From: Cardiobacteriaceae bacterium TAE3-ERU3
GTDB lineage: Bacteria > Pseudomonadota > Gammaproteobacteria > Cardiobacteriales > Cardiobacteriaceae
DNA: 64,000 bases
Assembly: GCA_019218315.1 (NCBI GenBank)
Contig: JAHUUI010000002.1
Location: 496,001 to 560,000 of the forward strand
Reading direction: 5' to 3'
Both the position numbers and the translations under genes were made by a program. The notes beneath the pieces are model-generated. The model worked only from the letters and a program-made list of their open reading frames with translations. It was not told where the DNA came from and did no database searches. Shown here one piece after another: positions 1-10,180 of the stretch (position 1 is the first letter of the stretch; each line of letters opens with the position of its first letter).

Positions 1-1299
1 ATTGAGCGGAAACAACTCTGGCGTACGCGGTTGATTGTCAAACAAGCGCATCACCTCACTGATAATGCCGTTAATTCTTCGCCCATTACGCTCAATTTTT
101 TCTGTCAGACGACTGGCCAACGTATCACCGCTAGCATGTTCAGCGAGCAATTGTCCTGCTTGCTGAATTGCACTGAGCGGATTGCGAATTTCATGAGCGA
201 TACCTGCACTCAGGCGGCCAAGTGAAGCAAGGCGAGTCTCACGCACACGCTCATAATGTACCTCAACGTTTTCCATCATTAGCAGTGTTAATTCTGAATC
301 AGGAGACTGATCAAGCGAGATGAAACTCAAGCTGTAATTTCCTGATATTAACTCCACTATTTCATATTCATCGACCTGTAAATGCAACCATTTTTGAAAA
401 CGGCGGCTAATTGCTGGAGATAACGCAGAAAGTAACAGAGAAGAGCCTGTCAAATCATCCAATGCAAGCATTTCACGCGCTTTTCGATTCAAGCTTACAA
501 CCAGCCCATTAGAATTAACCACCATTAAACCACTACCCATCTCCTCAATAATCGATTCATTGAGTTTGTATAGATTATTAACGAAATACTGATTGATACG
601 CGCACGAATTGTATTTTCTTGTGCTTTAGCAGAAAAATAGCCAAGCAAAACAATCGCGCTACTAAATAGAGTGGCAATGGTCAAGGTATGGCTAATGTCA
701 TCTGAGGAGAACCCATGAAACAAACTCCACATTCCATCGTACACACCCTCATTTTTTAGCAAAGACAAAAGATTAGTCTGCAGCTCCATATTATAAAAGC
801 TAATAAAAATAATCACTGGTACGGCGCAAAACACACCAAATAACATACTTTGAACAGCATTAAGCGTTAATACAGATGCCATCACTGATACCATAAACAA
901 AACTGGCAAAGGATCCATACCTTGCTGTATCTGTACTGAAATGATAATCGTAAAAAGTAAAACGGCATCGACAAATGCATTGACGATCAGTAGCCATGAA
1001 TGGCGCCTGTGGTAAGCCAACAAGTACAACATCACAATCATCGCAATAAGATAGACTGCAACCAAAAAGATGTATCGACCATTACTAGTCGCAACCTGCT
1101 GTACAACTGTAATATTCCCATCTTTATTAAGAGGGAATACAACAAACAGAAATATCGCCAACCCCATTAAGCGCACGAAGTTGATTAATACTGCAACACG
1201 ATTGCGATAGAAGTTACTTTCCGCATGAACAATATCGTCGATATCGTCAGGCTGATAAACTGACAAGCGGCGTAGACGTTGTTCTAGCGTATGCGTCAC
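1..1299 (-). CDS. PilS-like sensor histidine kinase, C-terminal part outside the window
   Basis: The reading frame starts at a GTG whose bases overlap the TGA of rsmE (GTGA) and runs open for 433 codons off the left edge. About six hydrophobic segments in the first 210 residues are followed by a PAS-like stretch and then the phosphoacceptor motif AGIAHEIRNPLSAI, with His near residue 369. This layout (six membrane helices, PAS, HisKA) is that of PilS, which with PilR controls type IV pilin transcription. The ATP-binding domain and any pilR lie outside the window, so the pilus assignment is an inference. Coupling to rsmE by overlapping codons suggests co-transcription. Confidence 0.75.
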   Translation of the reverse strand, partial: MTHTLEQRLRRLSVYQPDDIDDIVHAESNFYRNRVAVLINFVRLMGLAIFLFVVFPLNKDGNITVVQQVATSNGRYIFLVAVYLIAMIVMLYLLAYHRRHSWLLIVNAFVDAVLLFTIIISVQIQQGMDPLPVLFMVSVMASVLTLNAVQSMLFGVFCAVPVIIFISFYNMELQTNLLSLLKNEGVYDGMWSLFHGFSSDDISHTLTIATLFSSAIVLLGYFSAKAQENTIRARINQYFVNNLYKLNESIIEEMGSGLMVVNSNGLVVSLNRKAREMLALDDLTGSSLLLSALSPAISRRFQKWLHLQVDEYEIVELISGNYSLSFISLDQSPDSELTLLMMENVEVHYERVRETRLASLGRLSAGIAHEIRNPLSAIQQAGQLLAEHASGDTLASRLTEKIERNGRRINGIISEVMRLFDNQPRTPELFPLN

Positions 1300-2027
1300 A
1301 GTAAATCTCCATATTGTGCCTGCATCACGGCAAGCGCCGTCACCACTGCTGTATCAGCACGCAATATTCGCGGCCCGAGTTGCAAAGCTTGCCAGCCGGC
1401 AGCAATTGCCGCATCCACTTCCTGCCCTTCAAAGCCCCCTTCCGGGCCAATCAGCAACGCCACCGAATCAGGGCGCGGTGGCAGCGTGCGTAATTGATCG
1501 TGATGCGGGCTAAGCAGCAACCTCAGGTCAGCTTGCTCATTGAGTACATCGATAAAATCTTGCGGCTCAACCAGCTCCGGCAAGTGTGTACGGCCGCATT
1601 GTTGTGCTGCCGAGATAATAATCTTTTGCCAGTGCTGCATTCTTTTTGCTGCCCGTTCGCCACTCAAGCGCCGCTCGGCACGTGCGCAATCAAACGGCAC
1701 AATACGCTTCACGCCCAGCTCGACCGACTTCTGCACCGCAAAATCCATCGCCTCACCCTTGAGCAAAGCGACGCACAGGGTCACATTGAGCTCAGACTCG
1801 CGCTCGACCGCCTGCGCTTTAAGAATCTCTACTTCAAGGTTTTTTTTATCCGCACGAATAATCTGCGCATCGTATTCACTGCCGTCACCATTAAACAGCG
1901 CCAACCCGTCACCCTCACGCATACGCAACACCTTCACCACATGGCGATGTGCGTCTTCATCGAGCAAAACCGATTGCCCGGGTGATAAATCCTGTGAGGT
2001 ATAAATTCTGATTGTACGCACAGCCAC
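1296..2027 (-). CDS. rsmE: 16S rRNA (uracil-1498-N3)-methyltransferase RsmE
   Basis: A 243-residue protein, the normal size for RsmE, which methylates U1498 of 16S rRNA in the assembled small subunit using S-adenosylmethionine. The N-terminal PUA-like part contains HRHVVKVLRMREGD. The C-terminal SPOUT (knotted) part carries the characteristic LLIGPEGGF and LGPRILRADTA motifs that form the cofactor-binding knot. The stop codon overlaps the start of the downstream sensor kinase gene. It is divergent from xth, with about 67 bases between the two starts. Confidence 0.95.
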   Translation of the reverse strand: MAVRTIRIYTSQDLSPGQSVLLDEDAHRHVVKVLRMREGDGLALFNGDGSEYDAQIIRADKKNLEVEILKAQAVERESELNVTLCVALLKGEAMDFAVQKSVELGVKRIVPFDCARAERRLSGERAAKRMQHWQKIIISAAQQCGRTHLPELVEPQDFIDVLNEQADLRLLLSPHHDQLRTLPPRPDSVALLIGPEGGFEGQEVDAAIAAGWQALQLGPRILRADTAVVTALAVMQAQYGDLL

Positions 2028-2094
2028 TCCTTTTGTATTACACCCTGACGGCGATTAGAATAGCGGCATTTTAACCCGAACCAGAATAAACGCC

Positions 2095-2865
2095 ATGAAA
2101 GACCTCACCATCACCAGCTGGAACGTCAATTCACTCAACGTTCGCCAAGAACAAGTCCTCGCCTATCTTGAAGAATACCAGCCCGATGTCCTCGGCTTGC
2201 AAGAACTCAAGCAAACCACTGACGCAGTACGCACACAGGATTTCATCGACGCAGGATGGCACATCGTCGCCTACGGCCAAAAGACTTATAACGGTGTTGC
2301 ACTAATCAGCAAACAACCACTCGAAAATGTCGTCTGTGGCTTTCCAGGTATCGAAGACCCACAAGCACGCGCCATTGCCGGCACAATTGACGGCGTACGC
2401 ATCCTCAATCTCTATGTGCCCAACGGCAAAAAAGTTGGTGACGAAAAGTACCTTTATAAACTCGGCTGGCTCGAACAGCTGCACGACTATGCAGAACAGA
2501 TCCTCAAAGACCACGATAAACTGGTCATCATCGGCGACTTCAACATCGCCCCTGCTGATCTCGACGTTCACGACCCCGAAGCATGGGCGGGCAAAATTCT
2601 CTGCTCCGAACCAGAGCGCAGCGCACTGGAAAAGCTACTCGCGCTCGGCTTCACGGACGCCTTCCGCGGCCAATATCCCGAGCAACAAACCTTCAGCTGG
2701 TGGGATTACCGCATGGGCGGATTGCGCCGCAACCTCGGCCTGCGCATTGATCTGACTCTGACCAGTAACGCACTCAGCGTCAAGGATGCCGGAATCCACA
2801 TCGAACCACGTAAGCAAGAACGCCCATCTGATCACGCACCAGCGTGGGTGACGGTCAGCGCTTAA
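2095..2865 (+). CDS. xth: exodeoxyribonuclease III
   Basis: A 256-residue member of the exonuclease/endonuclease/phosphatase family, close to the 268 residues of E. coli ExoIII. Visible motifs are the N-terminal SWNVNS, LQELKQT with the metal-binding Glu, the GDFNIAP stretch, DYRMGG-type residues in the SWWDYR segment and the terminal PSDHAPAW with the catalytic Asp-His. It acts at abasic sites and on 3' blocked ends in base excision repair. It stands alone on the plus strand, divergent from rsmE and convergent with tadA, and a long inverted repeat follows its stop. Confidence 0.93.
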   Translation: MKDLTITSWNVNSLNVRQEQVLAYLEEYQPDVLGLQELKQTTDAVRTQDFIDAGWHIVAYGQKTYNGVALISKQPLENVVCGFPGIEDPQARAIAGTIDGVRILNLYVPNGKKVGDEKYLYKLGWLEQLHDYAEQILKDHDKLVIIGDFNIAPADLDVHDPEAWAGKILCSEPERSALEKLLALGFTDAFRGQYPEQQTFSWWDYRMGGLRRNLGLRIDLTLTSNALSVKDAGIHIEPRKQERPSDHAPAWVTVSA

Positions 2866-2880
2866 GCCTTACAGTCCAAT

Positions 2881-2944
2881 TCCAGAAAAACGGTCACAGG
2901 GTAACCAAAAAATAAAAAATATGTGCTGTAACCGTTTTTCTGGA
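2881..2944. terminator. Perfect 14-bp inverted repeat between xth and tadA, probable bidirectional terminator
   Basis: The arms TCCAGAAAAACGGT (2881-2894) and ACCGTTTTTCTGGA (2931-2944) are exact complements. After one mismatch, ACAG and CTGT extend the stem. The loop is about 26 bases and A-rich. It lies exactly between two convergent genes, where a shared terminator is expected, but it lacks a clean terminal U tract, so a small repeat element is also possible. Confidence 0.5.
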
Positions 2945-2955
2945 GTCCCACTATA

Positions 2956-3447
2956 TTACTTGGCCTTGCGCCTGCGCGCACGGAAGAAGTCTTGTAACAA
3001 TTGGCGGCACGGCTCTTCGAGTACGCCGCCTTTTATTTCGTCAAAATGATGATTGTGCTGTGGTGCACGTGCGAGATCAAAGGCGCTACCGCAAGCACCC
3101 GCACGCTGATCATAAGCACCAAAGACGATACTCGCCACGCGTGCCTGAACCAGCGCCCCAATGCACATCACACACGGCTCCAAGGTTACATAAACACGCA
3201 CGCCATTCATGCGGTGATTACCTAACGCTTGCCCTAGGCGGCGCAAGGTCATTACTTCCGCGTGTGCAGACGGATCATGGTCGGTAATTGTGCGATTATG
3301 CGCCGCAGCAACCAATACGCCATCGTGTACCGCTACCGCGCCAATCGGCACCTCACCCATTGCCGCAGCGGCCTCAGCCTGTGCCAAAGCCTGACGCATC
3401 CAGTATTCATCATCGTACAGTTGTTTCAAGGTAAAGGTTATCCTCAT
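2956..3447 (-). CDS. tadA: tRNA(Arg) adenosine(34) deaminase TadA
   Basis: A 163-residue cytidine/deoxycytidylate deaminase-fold protein. The zinc site is complete: DPSAHAEVMTLR supplies the His and the catalytic Glu, and EPCVMCIGAL supplies the PCxxC pair. The spacing and the downstream FGAYDQRAG segment match TadA, which converts A34 to inosine in tRNA(Arg) ACG. The first methionine is used here; family members often begin nearer DDEYWMRQAL, so the true N-terminus may be about ten residues shorter. Confidence 0.93.
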   Translation of the reverse strand: MRITFTLKQLYDDEYWMRQALAQAEAAAAMGEVPIGAVAVHDGVLVAAAHNRTITDHDPSAHAEVMTLRRLGQALGNHRMNGVRVYVTLEPCVMCIGALVQARVASIVFGAYDQRAGACGSAFDLARAPQHNHHFDEIKGGVLEEPCRQLLQDFFRARRRKAK

Positions 3448-3497
3448 TTGGTGTGGAAAACTTTGGGGAAAGACAGCTTGCTATTTGTTCTGACAGG

Positions 3498-3526
3498 AAA
3501 AAACAAACTGCGCAAAAGTTGCGCAG
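3498..3526 (-). terminator. Rho-independent terminator for the gcv genes
   Basis: On the minus strand an 8-bp stem CTGCGCAA/TTGCGCAG with a three-base loop (3508-3526) is followed by a T-rich run (plus-strand A's at 3498-3507). It sits 76 bases beyond the gcvP stop and 50 bases before the tadA start, so it separates the two transcripts. Confidence 0.8.
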
Positions 3527-3601
3527 TAAAAAATCCACTTGACAGAAGCGGCTACCATCGCATAACAGAGCCATGAAATGGTAGTCCATTCAGACTTTCG
3601 G

Positions 3602-6427
3602 TTATTGATAATTTTCGATTGGCGGGCAACTGCATATCAGATTACGGTCGCCATAGGCATTATCGATGCGGTTAACCGGCGTGAAGTATTTTGCCGGATT
3701 CATGCCTTCAACCGGGAAAATAGCGGTCTGGCGATCGTAACCGCGCTGCCAGTCACTGGTGAGATCAGCGAGCGTATGCGGTGCATTAACCAGCGGATTG
3801 TCTTCAAGCGTCCACTCGCCATCAGCGACCTTGCGAATTTCCTCGCGGATGGTCAGCATCGCCGTGCAGAAGCGCTCAAGCTCACTCAGCGATTCACTTT
3901 CGGTCGGCTCGATCATCAGCGTACCGGGTACCGGGAACGACATGGTCGGCGCGTGGAAACCAAAATCCATCAGGCGCTTGGCGATGTCGTCGACCGAAAT
4001 ACCAACGTCATCCTTAAACGGACGCACATCGAGAATACATTCGTGTGCAACGTGGCCATCTTTGTCGGTATACAGCACTTGGTACGCTTCACTGAGGCGC
4101 TTGGCAATGTAATTGGCATTGAGCAGCGCCATCGATGACGCGTCACGCAAACCATCAGCACCCATCATGCGCATATACATCCATGAAATGGTTGTGACCA
4201 GTGCACTGCCCCACGGTGCAGCACTGACTTGCGCCCCATTCATATCGCCCATATCGACCAGCTCATGCGATGGCAAAAATTCTGCCAAATGTGCACCAAC
4301 ACCGATCGGGCCGACACCTGGGCCGCCGCCGCCATGCGGAATGGCGAAGGTCTTGTGCAAGTTGAGGTGCGATACGTCCGAACCAAACTGCCCCGGCGCA
4401 CACAAGCCAACCATGGCATTGAGGTTGGCGCCGTCAAGATAGACCTGCCCGCCTGCTTCGTGCACCACTTCGCACACTTTGCGTACGTGATGTTCGAATA
4501 CACCGTGCGTTGACGGATAAGTAATCATGATCGCTGCCAGCGCATCGCGGTGCTGATCGACTTTCTTGACCAGATCATCCATATCGACGTTGCCGTGCTG
4601 ATCGCAAGCGACAATCACCACTTTCATGCCCGCCATCGCTGCCGAAGCCGGATTGGTACCATGCGCAGACGACGGAATCAGGCACACATTGCGCTGCTCG
4701 TCGCCACGACTTTTGTGATAGGCGAGAATCGCCAGCAAACCGGCATACTCGCCACTCGCGCCCGAATTGGGCTGTAGTGATACTGCGGCATAACCGGTTG
4801 CGTCGGCGAGCATCGCCTCAAGGTCGGCGAACATCTCGCGGTAACCAGTAGTCTGATCAGCTGGCGCGAACGGATGAATATTGCTGAATTCCGGCCATGA
4901 CAATGGCACCATTTCACTGGCAGCATTGAGCTTCATGGTGCAAGAACCCAGCGGAATCATGGTGCGATCAAGCGCAAGGTCAAAATCGGCAAGTCGGCGC
5001 AGATAGCGCATCATTTCGGTTTCGCTGCGGTGCGCGTGGAATACCGGGTGAGTGAGAAAATCGCTGCTGCGTTTCAGTGCTTCCGGCCACGTGCAATCAC
5101 CTTCTTCTGTTTGCAGACCATCCTTACCGGTGATGATCGCCAGTAATTCGGCAACTTCCGCTTGATTACTGCGCTCATCCAATGACAGGGAAATTGTCTG
5201 TTCATCGACACGGCACAGGTTATAGCCCTGCGCCACAGCACGGGCAACGACCTGATCTGCTGCTGTCTTGTCAGCAAAGCGCAAGGTCAGCGTATCAAAG
5301 AATTGCTGATGCAATGGCTCAATACCAGCCGAAGCAAGGCTTGCCGCAAGGGATGCGGTCAAGTCATGCACACGGCGCGCAATGCTGCGCAACCCTTCTG
5401 GTCCGTGGTACACCGCATAACAGCCAGCCATCACTGCCAGTAATGCTTGCGCGGTACAGACGTTACTGGTCGCTTTTTCACGGCGAATGTGTTGCTCGCG
5501 GGTTTGCAAGGCCAAGCGATAAGCTGGCTTACCATGACTATCGACCGATACACCGACCAAACGCCCAGGCATACTGCGCTTGAATGCTTCACGCGTTGCC
5601 ATGAATGCCGCATGTGGACCGCCAAAGCCAAGTGGCACACCAAAGCGCTGCGAGTTGCCGATGACGATATCCGCGCCCCACTCGCCTGGCGGCGTGAGCA
5701 ACGTCAGGGCAAGCAAGTCACTCGCCACACACAGCGCGGCTTTTTGCGCGTGTACAGTTTCGCTCAATGCTTTCCAGTCATCAAGGGCGCCTTCGGTATC
5801 CGGATATTGCACCAGTACACCAAAATATTCACCATCCAATGCTTCACGACAATCGCGCACGACCACTTCAATATCGAGCAATTTAGCGCGCGTCTTGATT
5901 ACCGCCAACGTCTGTGGGTGCACGCGGCAATCGACGATAAAGGTATTGTTTTTAGCCTTGCTCACGCGCTGGGCAAGCAGCATCGCTTCAGCTGCCGCAG
6001 TTGCCTCATCGAGCAAGGATGCGTTGGCAATTTCCATGCCGGTGAGGTCACTGACCATGGTCTGGAAATTGAGCAATGCTTCCAGGCGCCCTTGAGAGAT
6101 TTCCGGCTGATATGGCGTATAAGCGGTGTACCACGCAGGGTTTTCAAGTACGTTGCGCGCGATCACATTCGGCACATGGCAATCGTAATAACCACGACCG
6201 ATCAGCGAACGGTAAACCTTGTTCTTTTCCGCCATCGCACGCAAGCGCGCCAGTGCCTCGGTCTCGCTCAAGCCTTCACCGATCGACATGCCTTGGTCGC
6301 GGCGAATATCACTCGGTATCACCGCATCGACAAACTCGTCTAATGAAGTAAAGCCCAAGCTATCCAGCATTTTCTGGCGTGACTCTGATGAAGGGCCGAT
6401 ATGGCGGCGCGCAAAATTCGTACTCAT
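3602..6427 (-). CDS. gcvP: glycine dehydrogenase (decarboxylating), P-protein of the glycine cleavage system
   Basis: A single-chain P-protein of 941 residues. The start at [11 protein letters not shown] is preferred over an ATG 12 codons upstream because GGAGAGG precedes it at good spacing and because the family begins this way. The PLP-binding lysine lies in [17 protein letters not shown], and the C-terminal half carries the usual SCTMKLNA and GANLNAMVG segments. The enzyme decarboxylates glycine and transfers the aminomethyl group to the lipoyl arm of GcvH, encoded just upstream. gcvT is not in this window. Confidence 0.97.
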   Translation of the reverse strand: MSTNFARRHIGPSSESRQKMLDSLGFTSLDEFVDAVIPSDIRRDQGMSIGEGLSETEALARLRAMAEKNKVYRSLIGRGYYDCHVPNVIARNVLENPAWYTAYTPYQPEISQGRLEALLNFQTMVSDLTGMEIANASLLDEATAAAEAMLLAQRVSKAKNNTFIVDCRVHPQTLAVIKTRAKLLDIEVVVRDCREALDGEYFGVLVQYPDTEGALDDWKALSETVHAQKAALCVASDLLALTLLTPPGEWGADIVIGNSQRFGVPLGFGGPHAAFMATREAFKRSMPGRLVGVSVDSHGKPAYRLALQTREQHIRREKATSNVCTAQALLAVMAGCYAVYHGPEGLRSIARRVHDLTASLAASLASAGIEPLHQQFFDTLTLRFADKTAADQVVARAVAQGYNLCRVDEQTISLSLDERSNQAEVAELLAIITGKDGLQTEEGDCTWPEALKRSSDFLTHPVFHAHRSETEMMRYLRRLADFDLALDRTMIPLGSCTMKLNAASEMVPLSWPEFSNIHPFAPADQTTGYREMFADLEAMLADATGYAAVSLQPNSGASGEYAGLLAILAYHKSRGDEQRNVCLIPSSAHGTNPASAAMAGMKVVIVACDQHGNVDMDDLVKKVDQHRDALAAIMITYPSTHGVFEHHVRKVCEVVHEAGGQVYLDGANLNAMVGLCAPGQFGSDVSHLNLHKTFAIPHGGGGPGVGPIGVGAHLAEFLPSHELVDMGDMNGAQVSAAPWGSALVTTISWMYMRMMGADGLRDASSMALLNANYIAKRLSEAYQVLYTDKDGHVAHECILDVRPFKDDVGISVDDIAKRLMDFGFHAPTMSFPVPGTLMIEPTESESLSELERFCTAMLTIREEIRKVADGEWTLEDNPLVNAPHTLADLTSDWQRGYDRQTAIFPVEGMNPAKYFTPVNRIDNAYGDRNLICSCPPIENYQ

Positions 6428-6440
6428 GAAATACCTCTCC

Positions 6441-6494
6441 AAATAAAAAGCCGCACTGCCCATTCCGGATGCTGGAATTGGGACTAGTGCGGCT
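6441..6494 (-). terminator. Hairpin with U-tract between gcvH and gcvP (terminator or attenuator)
   Basis: The arms AGCCGCACT (6449-6457) and AGTGCGGCT (6486-6494) pair, and inner bases CCCATTCC/GGAATTGGG extend the stem with one bulge. On the minus strand the stem is followed directly by TTTTTATTT. It looks like an ordinary intrinsic terminator but lies inside the gcvH-gcvP interval, 14 bases before the gcvP ATG, so it would limit read-through from gcvH into gcvP. Confidence 0.75.
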
Positions 6495-6515
6495 CAAAAC
6501 ATACTAAACAGACAA

Positions 6516-6878
6516 TCAGCTAATGAAATCCTGATAAGCGTCTTCGTCCATCAGCTCATCGAGCTCAGCTTCATCGCTCAGGCGGATCTTATATACCCAA
6601 CCGTTGCCTTCTGGATCATCATTAACACCGGCTGGCGCATCGACCAACGCTTCATTAACTTCGACCACTTCACCACTGACCGGGCTTTTCACTTCACCGG
6701 CCGCTTTAACTGACTCAATCACTGCTGCTTCATCGCCAGTACTGACTTCAGCACCAACTTCCGGCAATTCGACAAAAACAATATCACCAAGCTCTGATTG
6801 CGCATGGTCAGTGATGCCCACTGTACCCACGCCATCAATCACTTCAATCCATTCGTGGTCTTGCGTAAACTTTTTCAT
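6516..6878 (-). CDS. gcvH: glycine cleavage system H protein
   Basis: A 120-residue lipoyl carrier protein. The lipoylation lysine is in the conserved ESVKAAGEVKSPVSG segment, followed by the GNGWVYKIRLSD strand typical of H proteins. It shuttles the aminomethyl group between P, T and L proteins. It is transcribed first, with gcvP 88 bases downstream and a terminator-like hairpin in between. The 186-base interval to the divergent adk start should hold its promoter. I saw no glycine riboswitch there. Confidence 0.96.
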   Translation of the reverse strand: MKKFTQDHEWIEVIDGVGTVGITDHAQSELGDIVFVELPEVGAEVSTGDEAAVIESVKAAGEVKSPVSGEVVEVNEALVDAPAGVNDDPEGNGWVYKIRLSDEAELDELMDEDAYQDFIS

Positions 6879-7064
6879 TGCGACTCCTGAAGATAGCCAT
6901 TGATTAATATTATCCAGTGACCCATTTTAACAAAGCTCTTTACGCCAGTGTTATTTTCATACATAAATAATACTCACGCAGGCATGTATATCGTTGCTCA
7001 TATTGTTCACCTGTCGCTGGCATGATACCCTTCTCCGTTATTTTGTCGTTAAACAAGGAATACC

Positions 7065-7604
7065 ATGAATATCATCATACTTGGGGCACCCGGCTCCGGC
7101 AAAGGCACACAATCAGCTCGTTTGATCGAAGGCTACAACCTCCAACACCTCGCCACTGGCGACATGTTGCGCAGCGAAATTGCCCAGCAAAGCGAACTCG
7201 GCAAAGCGGCAAAGCAAATCATGGATGCAGGTCAGCTGGTCAGCGACGACATCGTCATCGGTATGATCGAAAAGCGCCTCGGTGAGCAAGGTGGGCTGTT
7301 TGACGGCTTCCCACGCACCATCGCTCAAGCTGAAGCACTTGATAAGCTGCTCGAAGAACGCGGCGAACAAATTGACCACGTCATTGAGCTGCAAGTAGCA
7401 GACGAAGAAATCGTCTCACGCATGCTTGAGCGCGGCCGCAGCGACGACAACGAAGAAACCATCCGCAACCGCCTTGAAGTATTCAGCAAGCAAACCAAGC
7501 CACTAATCGAGTACTACCAAAAGCAAGGCAAGCTGCATTCGGTTGATGGCACTGGCGAACTCGCCGACATCACCGCACGCATCAAGCAAGCCATCGACGG
7601 CTAA
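7065..7604 (+). CDS. adk: adenylate kinase, short-LID form
   Basis: The P-loop [10 protein letters not shown] is at residues 7-16, followed by LATGDMLR and [13 protein letters not shown]. The protein is 179 residues long, against about 214 for E. coli Adk. The difference is in the [19 protein letters not shown] follows the core directly, without the 30-residue zinc-type or hydrogen-bonded LID. Short forms are known in several bacteria. It interconverts ATP+AMP and 2 ADP. AAGGA precedes the ATG, and aroC begins two bases after the stop. Confidence 0.95.
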   Translation: MNIIILGAPGSGKGTQSARLIEGYNLQHLATGDMLRSEIAQQSELGKAAKQIMDAGQLVSDDIVIGMIEKRLGEQGGLFDGFPRTIAQAEALDKLLEERGEQIDHVIELQVADEEIVSRMLERGRSDDNEETIRNRLEVFSKQTKPLIEYYQKQGKLHSVDGTGELADITARIKQAIDG

Positions 7605-7606
7605 AT

Positions 7607-8677
7607 ATGAGCGGCAACAGCTTTGGGCAAAACCTGATCCTTTCCACCTTTGGCGAAAGCCACGGCGTAGCAATCGGCGGTACGCTGGACGGATGCCCAT
7701 CGGGTATCAGGCTGGATACTGAAATGGTGCAGCGCGAGCTTGATCGGCGCAAGCCCGGCACCTCGCGCCACGTCACACCGCGTCAGGAAAGTGATTGCGT
7801 GGAAATTCTTTCCGGCGTCTTTGAAGGCCAAACCACCGGTACGCCAATTGGCCTGCTGATCCGCAACAACGATCAACGCTCGCAGGACTACGGCAAAATC
7901 AAAGATCAATTTCGCCCCGGCCATGCCGACTTCACCTACCAACACAAATACGGCATTCGCGACTATCGCGGCGGTGGACGTTCATCTGCGCGTGAAACCG
8001 CAATCCGCGTTGCCGGTGGTGCAATTGCCAAAGCTGTTCTCGACCAACTTACGGGCGTGCGTATTCGCAGCTACGTCTCACAAATTGGCGAACACAAGCT
8101 GCACTTTGAAGATTGGGCGCAGGTGCAAGAAAACCCATTCCAATGCCCCAACGCAGAACAAGTACCCACACTTGAGCGCTATCTGTACGACATCCGTAAA
8201 TCCGGTGACTCGATCGGCGCTGAGATAACACTCGTTGCGGAAAACGTACCCGTCGGCCTTGGTGAACCCGTATTTGACCGCCTTGATGCTGAGCTTGCCA
8301 AGGCACTGATGAGCATCAACGCGGTCAAAGGCGTGGCGATTGGCGACGGCTTTGACGTCATCACTCAAAGAGGCAGTGAGCACCGCGACGAACGCCGCAC
8401 CGATGCCGGCTTTTTGAGCAACCATGCCGGCGGTATTCTCGGCGGCATCAGTAGTGGACAACCAATCACGGCAAAAATTGCCTTCAAGCCCACTTCCAGC
8501 ATTCTCGTTCCAGGTCAAACCACCGATATTCACGGTCAGGATGTCGAGCTCGTCACCAAAGGTCGCCACGATCCTTGCGTCGCCCTGCGTGCTTGCCCAA
8601 TCGTCGAAGCCATGGCTGCGCTGACCCTTGCCGACCACTACCTGCGCCAACGTGGACAAAACGGACGCATCGGCTAA
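7607..8677 (+). CDS. aroC: chorismate synthase
   Basis: A 356-residue FMN-dependent enzyme of the last shikimate-pathway step (EPSP to chorismate). Signature segments are GESHG near the N-terminus, the RPGHADFTY region, [13 protein letters not shown] and the C-terminal [20 protein letters not shown]. It follows adk by two bases and its 3' end overlaps the longest tmcA frame by 50 bases, so the three genes probably form one transcript. Confidence 0.97.
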   Translation: MSGNSFGQNLILSTFGESHGVAIGGTLDGCPSGIRLDTEMVQRELDRRKPGTSRHVTPRQESDCVEILSGVFEGQTTGTPIGLLIRNNDQRSQDYGKIKDQFRPGHADFTYQHKYGIRDYRGGGRSSARETAIRVAGGAIAKAVLDQLTGVRIRSYVSQIGEHKLHFEDWAQVQENPFQCPNAEQVPTLERYLYDIRKSGDSIGAEITLVAENVPVGLGEPVFDRLDAELAKALMSINAVKGVAIGDGFDVITQRGSEHRDERRTDAGFLSNHAGGILGGISSGQPITAKIAFKPTSSILVPGQTTDIHGQDVELVTKGRHDPCVALRACPIVEAMAALTLADHYLRQRGQNGRIG

Positions 8678-10079
8678 TTCACGACACATCCACCTGATCA
8701 CTGCTGCTGATCTCCCCATCAGCAGCGTCTTTGGTCGTGACCTCCTTATCAAGGACTACCGCCGCCATCTCGGGCGCAGCCACCAGCAGCTCTACTGGGA
8801 CGCCAGCGACGGGCTACACCCCAACGCTTTTGCCGCCATGCTCGGCACCATCGAAGCAGGTGGCGACGTTCTACTGCATTTACCAGAAGACTACCCCAAC
8901 GGCGATCCCGACCACATCCGCGCGCTTGATTATGGCCGCGACCCACTGACTTGCAAACAAAATTTCAATCAGCGTTTACGCCATCTGATTAGCGCCAAAA
9001 CTTCAGGCTGGGAATATACCGACCATAGCCCACCACCTAAATTTACCCTCGCACCACAAGCCATCATTGGCCGTCGAGGACGCGGTAAATCAACATGGCT
9101 GGGGCAAAAAATTCACTGGCTACATAGCCAAGGCATAACAAACATATTGGTCATTGCGCCATACCGCGACAACATCCGTGCATTGACAGCAGCCGCACAA
9201 CACACACCATTCACTTTTTTGCCGCCCGATGACGCACTTTACCGCCATCCTGACGCGGACTACCTAATTATTGATGAAGCCAGCGCCATTCCCATTGCAC
9301 AATTAAACGCATTGCTTGATTTATATCCACAGCACAGCCTCGCAGCCACTACCGACGGCTATGAAGGCCACGGCCAACGCCTGCGCCTGCAATGTCTGCC
9401 GCAGCGCCATATTACAATCCATGAGCTAAGCGAAGCACACCGCTACAGCGCCTTTGACCCTCTCGAACAGTTTACCGAGGCAGCATTTTTATTACATCAG
9501 CCTATTGCTGAACACATCACCGCCGAGGAAATCACCATTGAAGCGGTCAAACGCAGCCAGTTAATGCACAGCGAACCACTACTGCGGCAAATCATCGCCC
9601 TGTTATGGCGAGCGCACTACCGCAATACACCTGCTGACCTCAAGCGATTGCTTGACTTGCCCGATCAGTATCTGTGGATCGCCAAGTCCAGCCAATTGGT
9701 CATCGGTGTTTTGCATATTGTTTTGGAAACACCACTACCAAGTGAGCTGATCCAACCAATCATCAGTGGTGAGCGCCGACCACAGGGCCGCCTGCTGATG
9801 CAGCAACTACTGCGCCACACACAGCACCCTGATTATGCCGAGCACACTCTGGCGCGTATCCAGCGTATCGCCACCCACCCAGCCATACGTCGCCAAGGTA
9901 TCGCCGCCGCACTGATTCAAACTGCTAGCCAATCACTCCCTCACACACTCGGCGTCAGTTACGCACACAATAATGAGCTCGCCGCTTTCTGGTCGTCACA
10001 AGGCTTTAGCGAAATATACCGTGCCAATAAGCACCGCAGCCATCAACAAGGCCCAACCAGCCTCAATATTCGCTGCTGA
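8628..10079 (+). CDS. tmcA: tRNA(Met) cytidine acetyltransferase TmcA, short form
   Basis: The protein has the three TmcA modules: an N-terminal DUF1726-like part, an RNA-helicase-like ATPase with P-loop GRRGRGKST (148-156) and the Walker B-like IIDEASAIP, and a C-terminal GNAT domain with [17 protein letters not shown]. TmcA acetylates C34 of elongator tRNA(Met). At 483 residues it is much shorter than the 671-residue E. coli enzyme: the N-terminal module is trimmed and the C-terminal tail after the GNAT fold is missing. The only ATG start lies inside aroC (50-base overlap); a non-ATG start after the aroC stop is possible. Confidence 0.87.
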   Translation: MPTTTCANVDKTDASANSRHIHLITAADLPISSVFGRDLLIKDYRRHLGRSHQQLYWDASDGLHPNAFAAMLGTIEAGGDVLLHLPEDYPNGDPDHIRALDYGRDPLTCKQNFNQRLRHLISAKTSGWEYTDHSPPPKFTLAPQAIIGRRGRGKSTWLGQKIHWLHSQGITNILVIAPYRDNIRALTAAAQHTPFTFLPPDDALYRHPDADYLIIDEASAIPIAQLNALLDLYPQHSLAATTDGYEGHGQRLRLQCLPQRHITIHELSEAHRYSAFDPLEQFTEAAFLLHQPIAEHITAEEITIEAVKRSQLMHSEPLLRQIIALLWRAHYRNTPADLKRLLDLPDQYLWIAKSSQLVIGVLHIVLETPLPSELIQPIISGERRPQGRLLMQQLLRHTQHPDYAEHTLARIQRIATHPAIRRQGIAAALIQTASQSLPHTLGVSYAHNNELAAFWSSQGFSEIYRANKHRSHQQGPTSLNIRC

Positions 10080-10180
10080 ACAACAGAGCAAACAAATGCT
10101 TGGCGCTAATGCATGATCGGAAACCGCGTCACCCGCCGAAACATGCTAAAATTTTGCGTATATATCTCAGGAGATACATC

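Noticed and set aside
31-225. 64-codon open frame on the plus strand
   Set aside because: It is antisense to the HisKA domain of the PilS-like kinase, which runs open to the window edge.
5447-6343. 298-codon open frame on the plus strand
   Set aside because: It lies opposite gcvP and its composition mirrors that gene's codon pattern; no independent evidence of translation.
6879-7064. Possible glycine riboswitch upstream of gcvH
   Set aside because: I looked for the paired aptamer cores and saw no convincing conserved purine-rich junctions in this short divergent region.
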